From Flavobacterium quisquiliarum (lineage in GTDB: Bacteria; Bacteroidota; Bacteroidia; Flavobacteriales; Flavobacteriaceae): a DNA stretch of 64,000 bases. The stretch spans positions 62,001 to 126,000 of the forward strand of contig NZ_WWEM01000039.1 in the NCBI RefSeq assembly GCF_019308285.1. Direction: 5' to 3'. Below are positions 25,524 to 32,942 of the stretch, in pieces. The notes below the pieces were generated by a model, which was given only the letters and a program-made list of their open reading frames with translations, was not told where the DNA came from and did not search any database. A program made the translations under genes and the position numbers. Within the stretch, counting starts at the first letter, position 1. Every line of letters starts with the position of its first letter.

Positions 25524-26516
25524 ATGGTATTAGTAACTGGAGGAACTGGTTTAGTCGGCGCGCATTTATTACTTCATTTAATTGAAAATGGAGAAAATGT
25601 TCGGGCTATTTACAGAAGTCAAAGCAACATTGCGAAAACCAAATCGGTTTTTGATTTTTACAAAAAAACAGACTTGTTTGAAAAAATTAATTGGCTTGAA
25701 GCCGATGTTTTAGACGTTCCTTCATTAGAAATTGCTTTTATTGATATTACAGAAGTTTATCATTGTGCCGCTTTGATTTCGTTTGACCCAAAAGACGAAG
25801 AAAAGCTTAGAAAAACGAATATCGAAGGAACTGCAAACATCATTAATTTTTCGATTGCCAAAGGAATAGAAAAATTCTGTTTTATCAGTTCTATTGCTGC
25901 CTTAGGCGATATCGCTCCCCACGAAACCCACATAACTGAAGAAACCGACTGGAATCCTGAAAAACCGCACAGCGATTATGCTATTTCTAAATATGGTGCA
26001 GAAATGGAAGTTTGGCGCGGACAACAAGAAGGACTAAATGTTATCATTGTAAATCCAGGAGTAATTTTAGGTCCGCCCAAAATGATGAGCGTTTTTGAAC
26101 AAGGAAGCAGTGAGATCTATCAAAAGGTTTCAAAGGGACTTTCTTTCTATACTCTTGGAAGCACTGGTTTTATTACGGTTGATGATGTTGCTAGAATCAC
26201 TTTCGAATTAATGAAAAGCGACATCGTAAACGAGCGTTTTACTTTGATTGCTGATAATATTGTTTTCAAAGATATTTTGAATACTGTTGCAGACACCTTG
26301 AAAGTAAAAAGACCACATATTCATGCCAAACCATTTTTTATGAATATGCTCTGGATTCTGGACGGAATGTTTTCAACTTTATTCTTCAGAAAAAGAAGCA
26401 TTACCAAAGCAACAGCAAAAGCCTCTTATTCTAAAAATTTATACTCTAGTGAAAAAATAAAAACCGCTCTAGGAACGGTTTTTACTGATGTGCATGATTA
26501 TATCAAAAGACAATAA
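25524..26516 (+). CDS. NAD-dependent epimerase/dehydratase family protein
   Basis: A 330-residue extended short-chain dehydrogenase. The Rossmann motif VTGGTGLVGAHLL starts at residue 4, and the catalytic YxxxK is in the segment ISKYGAEMEVWRG (YAISK near 154). The upstream in-frame extension from 25428 comes from an intergenic repeat, so ATG 25524 is used. The substrate is unclear; it resembles 3-beta-hydroxysteroid-dehydrogenase- and dihydroflavonol-reductase-like members. It abuts the convergent DUF4296 gene with no gap. Confidence 0.88.
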   Translation: MVLVTGGTGLVGAHLLLHLIENGENVRAIYRSQSNIAKTKSVFDFYKKTDLFEKINWLEADVLDVPSLEIAFIDITEVYHCAALISFDPKDEEKLRKTNIEGTANIINFSIAKGIEKFCFISSIAALGDIAPHETHITEETDWNPEKPHSDYAISKYGAEMEVWRGQQEGLNVIIVNPGVILGPPKMMSVFEQGSSEIYQKVSKGLSFYTLGSTGFITVDDVARITFELMKSDIVNERFTLIADNIVFKDILNTVADTLKVKRPHIHAKPFFMNMLWILDGMFSTLFFRKRSITKATAKASYSKNLYSSEKIKTALGTVFTDVHDYIKRQ

Positions 26517-27020
26517 TTATTTTATCTGTTTTGCATTTTGTCTTCTATGTTGCATTTGAATCCTTTTTATAGAATCAATATTGATTTTTGGAGTTGTTTT
26601 TTTCACAGAATCTTTTGACTCTTGCTTCAACTTCTTTAATTTTTCTTTATTTGCTTTCGCTGCTTTTTTCTCATCAATTTTAGCTAGAGAATCTGCTGCT
26701 CTTTGATTTACCGCTATTCTTTTGTTCACTTCATCAAACATATCTTTATACGTTTCATAGTCGGAAGCGTAATAAATATTATTCTGGGCAAACTGAAGAC
26801 TATCAACTTTATATTTTTTCAAAATAAACTTGGTCGGATCGTTTTCAACAGAATCCAAAGACAATGGCTTTTGATAGCGCATAGCTTCCAAAAGCGATAA
26901 ATCGTACATAATATCAATCATTTTGCTCTTATCGATAAGCTTTTCCGGCTGTTTTACGAGCTCTTTTTTACAGCTTATAGAAAGAAACAAAATCAATACT
27001 ATTAAGACAAAATTCTTCAT
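26517..27020 (-). CDS. DUF4296 lipoprotein
   Basis: A 167-residue lipoprotein. The signal peptide ends in the lipobox LSISC (Cys17). The central part (YDLSLLEAMRYQKPLSL then FILKKYKVDSLQFAQNN) is the DUF4296 pattern typical of Flavobacteria. The C-terminus is basic and Lys-rich. It lies 11 bp after pyrC on the same strand, in a conserved dolichyl-phosphate-type glycosyltransferase/pyrC/DUF4296 order. The function is unknown. Confidence 0.85.
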   Translation of the reverse strand: MKNFVLIVLILFLSISCKKELVKQPEKLIDKSKMIDIMYDLSLLEAMRYQKPLSLDSVENDPTKFILKKYKVDSLQFAQNNIYYASDYETYKDMFDEVNKRIAVNQRAADSLAKIDEKKAAKANKEKLKKLKQESKDSVKKTTPKINIDSIKRIQMQHRRQNAKQIK

Positions 27021-27031
27021 AGTTCTTTTTT

Positions 27032-28372
27032 TTATCTGTCAAACAATAATCTTTTTCCGGCTCTAGTATCTTTCACTTTAAAATTATTATACACCAATTC
27101 TCCGTTTACAAAAGTGTGTGTAATTCTAGATTTAAAAGTAAAACCTTCAAAAGGAGACCAGCCACATTTGTATAAAATATTATCTGATTTCACGCTCCAA
27201 GGCAAACTTGGATTTACGATAACTAAATCGGCATAATATCCTTCTTTAATAAAACCTCTTTTTTCAATCTTGAAAAGTTTAGCAGGATTGTGGCACATTT
27301 TTTCCACGATTTTCTCCACGCTGATTTTTCCTTGATGATGCGCTTCAAACATTGCCACAACTGCATGCTGTACTAACGGACCTCCAGAAGGTGCATTTAA
27401 GTACGACTGTTGTTTTTCTTCTTTTGTATGAGGAGCATGATCGGTTGCAATAACATCGATTCTACCATCATTTAAAGCTTTCCAAAGTTCTGCTCGATCA
27501 TCAGCCGTTTTAACAGCAGGATTCCATTTAATGAAATTTCCTTTTGTTTTATAGTCTTCATCTGTAAACCAAAGATGGTGCACACAAACCTCAGCCGTAA
27601 TTTTTTTCTCTTCTAATGGAATTTTATTGGTAAACAATTCCATTTCTTTTGCAGTTGAAAGATGAAAAATATGCAATCTCGCTCCAGTTTTTTTAGCTAA
27701 CGCAACAGCTTTTGAAGAAGAAATATAACAAGCCTCAGCGCTTCTTATTAAATTGTGAGCCGTTACAGGCACATCATCACCGTATTGCTCTTTAAAAGCG
27801 GCAAGGTTATTTTTAATTGTAGTTTCATCTTCACAGTGAACTGCAATTAACATTGGCGTACTAGAAAAAATCTTTTCTAAAACTGCTTCATTATCCACCA
27901 ACATATTTCCAGTTGATGAACCTAAGAAAATCTTGATTCCAGCAACATTTTTGGGATTGGTTTTTAAAACCTCTTCCAAGTTATCGTTTGTTGCTCCCAT
28001 CATAAACGAATAATTCGCAAATGATTTTTGAGAAGCAATTTGATATTTATCTTCTAAAATTTCCTGCGTAACCGCATTCGGAACGGTATTCGGCTGTTCG
28101 ATGAACGAAGTAATTCCGCCCGCAACCGCAGCTCGAGATTCCGATTCGATATCCCCTTTATGTGTTAACCCTGGCTCTCTAAAATGCACTTGATCATCAA
28201 TTGCTCCCGGCATTAAATAATTACCTTCGGCATCCACTACTATGCAATCTGATGTTTTTAATGAAATGCTGTCAGCAATTTCAACAATCAGATCATTTTC
28301 AATTAAAACATCACCTTCAAAAATTGTCCCTTCGTTTACAATTTTGGCATTTTTTATTAAAATCCTGTTCAT
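27032..28372 (-). CDS. pyrC: Dihydroorotase
   Basis: Makes dihydroorotate in pyrimidine synthesis. The 446-residue amidohydrolase has the metal region GAIDDQVHFREPGLTHK near 57-72, where the usual HxH reads Q-V-H, so the first His is replaced by Gln. The other expected residues are present: GIKIFLGSSTGNM (carbamylated Lys), VHCEDE, HIFHLSTAKEME and ATDHAPHTKEEK. The Q variant is known in Bacteroidota as I recall, so it may be functional. It is the middle gene of an operon with a glycosyltransferase (10 bp) and DUF4296 (11 bp). Confidence 0.92.
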   Translation of the reverse strand: MNRILIKNAKIVNEGTIFEGDVLIENDLIVEIADSISLKTSDCIVVDAEGNYLMPGAIDDQVHFREPGLTHKGDIESESRAAVAGGITSFIEQPNTVPNAVTQEILEDKYQIASQKSFANYSFMMGATNDNLEEVLKTNPKNVAGIKIFLGSSTGNMLVDNEAVLEKIFSSTPMLIAVHCEDETTIKNNLAAFKEQYGDDVPVTAHNLIRSAEACYISSSKAVALAKKTGARLHIFHLSTAKEMELFTNKIPLEEKKITAEVCVHHLWFTDEDYKTKGNFIKWNPAVKTADDRAELWKALNDGRIDVIATDHAPHTKEEKQQSYLNAPSGGPLVQHAVVAMFEAHHQGKISVEKIVEKMCHNPAKLFKIEKRGFIKEGYYADLVIVNPSLPWSVKSDNILYKCGWSPFEGFTFKSRITHTFVNGELVYNNFKVKDTRAGKRLLFDR

Positions 28373-28382
28373 CGTGCTTGGT

Positions 28383-29108
28383 TTATAATGAATTGACTAA
28401 TTTTCTTAATCTTAGCGAAATTACTCCAAGTATTGCTTCTTTAATAATAGCATTACTCATTTTAGAAACTCCTTTTGTTCGGTCTGTAAAAATAATAGGA
28501 ACTTCGGTGATCTGAAATTTGGCGCAGTACGTTCTGTATTTCATTTCAATTTGAAACGCATACCCCACAAATTTTATTTTATTTAAATTGATTTTCTCTA
28601 GAACTTCTCTTTTGTAACATACGAAACCAGCAGTGGCATCGTGAATCTTCATTCCGGTAATAAATTTAACATAAACCGATGCAAAGTAAGACATTAAAAC
28701 ACGACTTAAAGGCCAGTTAACCACATTTACCCCAGTTACATACCGCGAACCAATTGCTAAATCTGCTCCACCAAAATGACAGGCATCATATAACTTTTCC
28801 AAATCATTTGGATTATGAGAAAAATCGGCATCCATTTCAAAAATGAATTGATAATCTCTTTCCAAAGCCCATTTAAACCCATGAACATAAGCTGTTCCTA
28901 AACCTGATTTTTTAGTTCTTTGTTCTAAAAAAAGTTTGTCTGGAAATTCTTCCTGCAAAGCAATTACTTTCTTTGCTGTGTGATCAGGAGAATTATCATC
29001 GATAATCAATAAATGAAAAGCTTTATGCTGCGAAAGTACAGCTCTTACTATACTTTCTATGTTCTCGATTTCGTTGTATGTGGGAATTATGACAATACTA
29101 TCATTCAT
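28383..29108 (-). CDS. Polyprenol monophosphomannose synthase-like GT2
   Basis: A 241-residue family-2 glycosyltransferase. The nucleotide-binding start is IIPTYNEIENI, DDNSPDHTA follows, and the DxD-like EMDADFSH is near 94-101. The region FVGYAFQIEMKYR near 190-202 matches dolichyl-phosphate mannosyl transferase proteins. It likely transfers a sugar to undecaprenyl or a similar lipid phosphate. There are no transmembrane segments, so it is the soluble type. It is the first gene of the pyrC operon. Confidence 0.88.
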   Translation of the reverse strand: MNDSIVIIPTYNEIENIESIVRAVLSQHKAFHLLIIDDNSPDHTAKKVIALQEEFPDKLFLEQRTKKSGLGTAYVHGFKWALERDYQFIFEMDADFSHNPNDLEKLYDACHFGGADLAIGSRYVTGVNVVNWPLSRVLMSYFASVYVKFITGMKIHDATAGFVCYKREVLEKINLNKIKFVGYAFQIEMKYRTYCAKFQITEVPIIFTDRTKGVSKMSNAIIKEAILGVISLRLRKLVNSL

Positions 29109-29199
29109 TTTTTCTGGGTAATTTCACGGCAAAAGTAAACTTTTTATAGCATTTGATTCATAATAAATATATAATAAAAGTATTGCATCAAAAAATTAC

Positions 29200-29207
29200 T
29201 AATTTTG
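29200..29207 (+). promoter_or_regulatory. Promoter -7 box TAATTTTG, close to the DUF4271 start
   Basis: An exact TAnnTTTG match ending 7 bp before the ATG at 29215, so the mRNA may be almost leaderless. A TTG at 29183-29185 is 14 nt upstream, closer than usual. Confidence 0.5.
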
Positions 29208-29214
29208 TAACGCT

Positions 29215-29883
29215 ATGATTGAACAACTTCATCCTCGAATTCTTGAAAACAAAGACTGGGCAACACTTTTATTTGTGCTGACCTTTGCTGTTGTTGCCAT
29301 GACAAAATCGGCTTACGAAACTAGATTCAGTGAATTTAGTAAACTTATTTTTTCTGACAAATATGCTAAGATTTATCGCGACAACAGTCACATGAAAAGC
29401 AGCTTTACGGTTGGTTTGTTTTTTGTACAAATTATTTCGTACGCTTTTTTCATTCTGCTTACGATGAACATCTTTGAACATGCTTCTAAAACCGACTGGA
29501 TTTTGTTTATTCAGATTGCCACTTTCCTTCTTTATTTCATTTTAGGGAAATATTTAATTGAAAAAATTGTAGCGACTTCCTTCAATATTGATGATTTTGT
29601 AGAACTATTTAACCTACAAAAGGTAACTTACAGGACTTATATAGGCGTTTTGATCCTTCCAATCAACGCTATTTTGTTCTATTACAACAATATTCCGCAA
29701 ATAATACCACTTATAATCATTGGTATTTCGCTGTGTATTAGTGTATACTCCTACTTTATTTCAATTAAAACGTATCAAAACGTAATAATCGGCAAGTTAT
29801 TTTATTTTATTTTATATCTTTGCGCTCTCGAAATAGCCCCTTATTATTTTCTTTATTACTGGATAACAAAAGGGAGTGCTTAG
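29215..29883 (+). CDS. DUF4271 membrane protein
   Basis: A 222-residue membrane protein with about six hydrophobic helices. The pattern LENKDWATLLFVLTFA near the N-terminus and YETRFSEF after it are typical of DUF4271, which in Flavobacteria occurs next to a uroporphyrinogen-III synthase-like gene, as here. The stop codon is 14 nt before that gene's ATG. The function is unknown; a link to haem synthesis is an inference from gene order. Confidence 0.85.
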   Translation: MIEQLHPRILENKDWATLLFVLTFAVVAMTKSAYETRFSEFSKLIFSDKYAKIYRDNSHMKSSFTVGLFFVQIISYAFFILLTMNIFEHASKTDWILFIQIATFLLYFILGKYLIEKIVATSFNIDDFVELFNLQKVTYRTYIGVLILPINAILFYYNNIPQIIPLIIIGISLCISVYSYFISIKTYQNVIIGKLFYFILYLCALEIAPYYFLYYWITKGSA

Positions 29884-29897
29884 AAAATGTTTATAAT

Positions 29898-30647
29898 ATG
29901 AAAGTGAAAACAATTTTGGTGTCACAGCCTGAACCTAAAGTGGAGAATTCTCCTTACTTTGAGCTCCAACACAAACACAAAATAAAAATTGATTTCAGAC
30001 CATTTATTCATGTGGAAGGGGTTAGCGCAAAAGAGATTCGATTACAAAAAATCGATCTTAATCATTACACTGCGATCATTTTAACAAGTCGAAATGCTGT
30101 AGATCATTTTTTTAGAGTTGCTGATGAAATGCGTTACAAAGTTCCAGAAGGATTGAAATATTTCTGTCAATCTGAAGCCGTTGCATTTTACCTTCAAAAG
30201 TATGTTGTGTACAGAAAACGTAAAATTTACGTTGGAGCAAAAGATTTTGCAGATTTATCTCCGCTAATTAAGAAGTACAAAGACGAGAAGTTTTTACTTC
30301 CTGCATCTGACCAGTTAAATGCAGATGCTCCTGTAACATTAAACAGTCTAAAAGTAGATTGGGCACAAGCAATTTTCTACAGAACTGTAATGAGTGATTT
30401 ATCTGATTTAGCAGACGTTTATTACGACGTTTTAGCTTTCTTCAGTCCAACCGGAATCAAATCATTGTTTAAAAATTTCCCAGATTTTAAACAAAATGAT
30501 ACTCGAATTGCTGTATTTGGAAGCACAACTCAGAAAGAAGCTTTAGACCACGGATTAAGAATCGATATTCTTGCTCCGACACCTGAAACTCCTTCGATGA
30601 CAATGGCGCTTGAAAAGTACGTTGCAGAAGCAAACAAAGGAAAATAA
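29898..30647 (+). CDS. Uroporphyrinogen-III synthase-like protein
   Basis: A 249-residue protein of the HemD family, which closes the linear tetrapyrrole to uroporphyrinogen III. ATG 29898 (MKVKTILVSQPEP) is used; the upstream frame from 29820 overlaps DUF4271 and is a shadow. The two-domain pattern is visible: IILTSRNAVDHFF near the N-terminal hinge, then AFFSPTGIKSLFKNFPDF and RIAVFGSTTQKEALDHGLRI near the C-terminus. It is followed by a strong terminator at 30678-30726. Confidence 0.85.
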   Translation: MKVKTILVSQPEPKVENSPYFELQHKHKIKIDFRPFIHVEGVSAKEIRLQKIDLNHYTAIILTSRNAVDHFFRVADEMRYKVPEGLKYFCQSEAVAFYLQKYVVYRKRKIYVGAKDFADLSPLIKKYKDEKFLLPASDQLNADAPVTLNSLKVDWAQAIFYRTVMSDLSDLADVYYDVLAFFSPTGIKSLFKNFPDFKQNDTRIAVFGSTTQKEALDHGLRIDILAPTPETPSMTMALEKYVAEANKGK

Positions 30648-30677
30648 CCTGACCAAGAGAAAAATATACAAATTTTT

Positions 30678-30726
30678 AAAAATCCAAATTCCAAATTAAT
30701 CACTTGGAGTTTGGATTTTTTGTTTT
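30678..30726 (+). terminator. Terminator of the uroporphyrinogen-III synthase-like gene
   Basis: The 17-nt arms at 30678-30694 and 30704-30720 (AATCCAAATTCCAA type) pair with one G-U, followed by a T run to 30728. The sequence belongs to the CCAAATTCCAAA hairpin family seen at 31446-31483, 37896-37939 and 50871-50915. Confidence 0.8.
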
Positions 30727-30750
30727 TTAACCAATTCTTAATTCCGTTCG

Positions 30751-30797
30751 TTTCCTGTGGTTGAAACCACGGGTTATGTTTTTGGAATTTGGAATTT
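30751..30797. repeat. Inverted repeat arm A bracketing the Lrp-family gene
   Basis: Its reverse complement matches 31380-31425 over 46-47 bp with four or five substitutions and one indel, including a shared core CGTGGTTTCAAC. The arm contains a short palindrome GTGGTT-GA-AACCAC. The two arms enclose the Lrp gene and its promoter. Confidence 0.8.
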
Positions 30798-30889
30798 CTA
30801 ACATTGAAATTTTATTCTTCCTTCATTTTAACTACATTTGATTTCTATTCTAAACCCAAATCACAAGAAATAGTTTCAAATTGTAAGTT

Positions 30890-31360
30890 ATGAAAATCAA
30901 CTCCCTTTTAATTGAAATTGACGGTATCGATAAAGAGATCCTCCGCTACTTAATGGACGATGCCCGAAAACCAATTTTACAGATTGCCAACAAAATTGGA
31001 ATCTCCGGCGCAGCAATTCATCAGCGCTTAAAAAAACTGGAGCAATCTGGTGTTATTTCTGGATCTAAATTCACAGTAAACCCAAAAGTTTTAGGCTATA
31101 ACACTATGGCTTTTGTTGGAGTTTATCTGGACAAAGCATCTAGAAACTCCGAAGCTGTAAAAGAATTAAGAAAAATACCTGAAGTTTTGGAATGTCATTA
31201 TACTACCGGAAACTGGTCGGTTTTAATTAAAATCATTTGTCGCGACAATGAGCATTTAATGTCTCTTTTAAACAATAAAATACAGGCTATTGAAGGCGTT
31301 TCGAGAACCGAAACGTTTATTTCTTTGGATCAGCAGATTGACAGGCAGATTCAGCTTTAG
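30890..31360 (+). CDS. Lrp/AsnC-family transcription regulator
   Basis: A 156-residue regulator. An N-terminal winged HTH (about 14-60) has ILRYLMDDARKPILQIANKI followed by GISGAAIHQRLKKLEQSGVI. The C-terminal RAM/ACT-like domain (about 70-150) has GVYLDK, VLECHYTTGNWSVLIKI and TFISLDQQI. Such regulators sense an amino acid or pyruvate-like ligand, unknown here. It is a single gene with a repeat on each side (30751-30797 and 31380-31425). Confidence 0.92.
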   Translation: MKINSLLIEIDGIDKEILRYLMDDARKPILQIANKIGISGAAIHQRLKKLEQSGVISGSKFTVNPKVLGYNTMAFVGVYLDKASRNSEAVKELRKIPEVLECHYTTGNWSVLIKIICRDNEHLMSLLNNKIQAIEGVSRTETFISLDQQIDRQIQL

Positions 31361-31379
31361 AAAAAAATTCCAAATTTTC

Positions 31380-31425
31380 AAATTCCAAATTCCAAAAACA
31401 TAGCTCGTGGTTTCAACTACGGAAA
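31380..31425. repeat. Inverted repeat arm B bracketing the Lrp-family gene
   Basis: The reverse complement of arm A at 30751-30797, with few differences. It lies 20 bp after the Lrp stop codon. A hairpin at 31446-31483 follows. Confidence 0.8.
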
Positions 31426-31445
31426 AAGAAAGGTCATAAAAAAGA

Positions 31446-31483
31446 AAAATTCCAAACCCAATAAAATTGGAATTTGGAATTTT
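31446..31483. terminator. Bidirectional-looking terminator between Lrp and the zinc peptidase
   Basis: Imperfect arms AAATTCCAAACCCAAT and ATTGGAATTTGGAATTT with a short loop. It can end the plus-strand Lrp transcript and the minus-strand peptidase transcript. It is part of the same sequence family as the hairpins after leuS and kefB. Confidence 0.65.
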
Positions 31484-31506
31484 ATGATATTGAAAATTAA
31501 ATTTAT

Positions 31507-32193
31507 TTAATTCCTTCTGTTCCCTGCATAAATCGAGATATAGTACAACAACGTTGCTATAGAACCAATCGCAGCCACTACATAAGTTCTGGCGGCCCAT
31601 TTTAACGCATCTTTTGCTCCTGCTTGTTCTTCTTGCGTAAGCATATGTTTGTTTTCCAACCAAGCTAAAGCTCTGTTACTTGCATCGTATTCTACGGGAA
31701 GTGTAATAATGGTAAACAAAGTTGTTGCTGCAAAAATGACAATTCCAACTAACAATAAACCTGGAAAAACTTTGATCATCAAAATTCCCGCAAGTAAAAT
31801 CCATTGTACAAAATTGGAAGCCACGCTTACGATAGGCACTAATTTAGAACGCATTGTCAACCATTCGTAACCAATTGCATGCTGCACAGCATGACCGCAT
31901 TCGTGCGCTGCAACTGCAGCTGCAGCCGCATTTCGATGATTATAAACAGCCTCACTTAAGTTTACTGTTTTATCTGAAGGATTATAATGATCTGTCAACT
32001 GACCTAGAGTCGAAATTACACGAACATCTGTAATTCCGTTATCTGCAAGCATTTTTTCGGCGATTTCTCTTCCGCTCATTCCGTTTCTTAACTGTAATTT
32101 CGAATACAATTCAAATTTACTCTTTAGCTGAGAGCTTACCAGCCAGCTGAACAACATGATTGCTCCAGCAATAATTAGGTATCCTGATCCCAT
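31507..32193 (-). CDS. Membrane zinc metallopeptidase, YugP-like
   Basis: A 228-residue membrane peptidase. The HExxH site is HECGH in AAAVAAHECGHAVQHAIGYE near 95-114. Hydrophobic segments lie at about 5-18, 130-150, 155-175 and near the C-terminus (TYVVAAIGSIATLLYYISI). This is the YugP-type family of membrane zinc peptidases. Its substrate is unknown. It is transcribed alone towards the Lrp gene and shares the hairpin at 31446-31483. Confidence 0.88.
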   Translation of the reverse strand: MGSGYLIIAGAIMLFSWLVSSQLKSKFELYSKLQLRNGMSGREIAEKMLADNGITDVRVISTLGQLTDHYNPSDKTVNLSEAVYNHRNAAAAAVAAHECGHAVQHAIGYEWLTMRSKLVPIVSVASNFVQWILLAGILMIKVFPGLLLVGIVIFAATTLFTIITLPVEYDASNRALAWLENKHMLTQEEQAGAKDALKWAARTYVVAAIGSIATLLYYISIYAGNRRN

Positions 32194-32295
32194 TTTTTTG
32201 TGTTTTTAGATTGATTTTTAAATTTACAAAACAAACATCAAATTGCGAACCATTTTAACAAAATGTCATTTTGACATTTTTAAACCAAATTTGTC

Positions 32296-32925
32296 TCAAT
32301 TCAGCATATTATTCTTCAGCAGAAAAGCGATTAATTCTGCCACATTTTTCATTTTATACTTCTGAAGAATATTTCGGCGGTGTGTTTGAACGGTCAAAAA
32401 GCTCAAAAACAAATCATCTGCAATTTCCTGAGTCGATTTTCCCTGCGAAAGCAATAATGCGATATCGCGCTCTCTTCGACTCAAAGCAGGAATACGTTCC
32501 AACTCTTCAGATAAGGGCTGACTGATTATTGTTTTTACTTCTTCGCTAAAAACAATTTCGCCAGCAATGGCTTTATAAATACAATTTTTGAACTCATCAA
32601 AAGAAGCATTCTTTAAAATATACCCATTTCCTCCGTTCTGAATAAACTGCATAACCAAACTTCTTTCAGACTGACTGCTCATCCCAATAATAACAATTTT
32701 AGGATGCTTCTGCTTGATTGTTTTGCATAGATCAACTCCATTAATTATGGGAAGAAAAACATCCATCAAAATTAAGTCGACTGTATTATCTTCAATGTAA
32801 TCTAACAGGGCTATCCCCGATCCAAATTTTTCTACGATTTTTATGTTTTCAAGATCAGATAACAAACCTGAAATTCCTGAAATTACAATTGGATGATCGT
32901 CTACAATTACCGTTTTATATATCAT
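32296..32925 (-). CDS. NarL/LuxR-family response regulator
   Basis: A 209-residue regulator. The receiver domain has DD at 9-10, phospho-acceptor Asp55 (LILMDVFLP) and a conserved lysine region near YILKNAS. The HTH of the LuxR type is near 145-209 (RRERDIALLLSQGKSTQEIA). It is 17 bp after the TPR histidine kinase on the same strand, so the two form a two-component system. Target genes cannot be read; the lipoprotein at 35099, across the divergent gap, is one candidate. Confidence 0.9.
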   Translation of the reverse strand: MIYKTVIVDDHPIVISGISGLLSDLENIKIVEKFGSGIALLDYIEDNTVDLILMDVFLPIINGVDLCKTIKQKHPKIVIIGMSSQSERSLVMQFIQNGGNGYILKNASFDEFKNCIYKAIAGEIVFSEEVKTIISQPLSEELERIPALSRRERDIALLLSQGKSTQEIADDLFLSFLTVQTHRRNILQKYKMKNVAELIAFLLKNNMLN

Positions 32926-32942
32926 GATTTTATAAACTATAA

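Noticed and set aside
29820..29897. N-terminal extension of the HemD-like protein into DUF4271
   Set aside because: It overlaps DUF4271 in another frame and shows no family similarity; the protein pattern begins at MKVKTILVSQ (29898).
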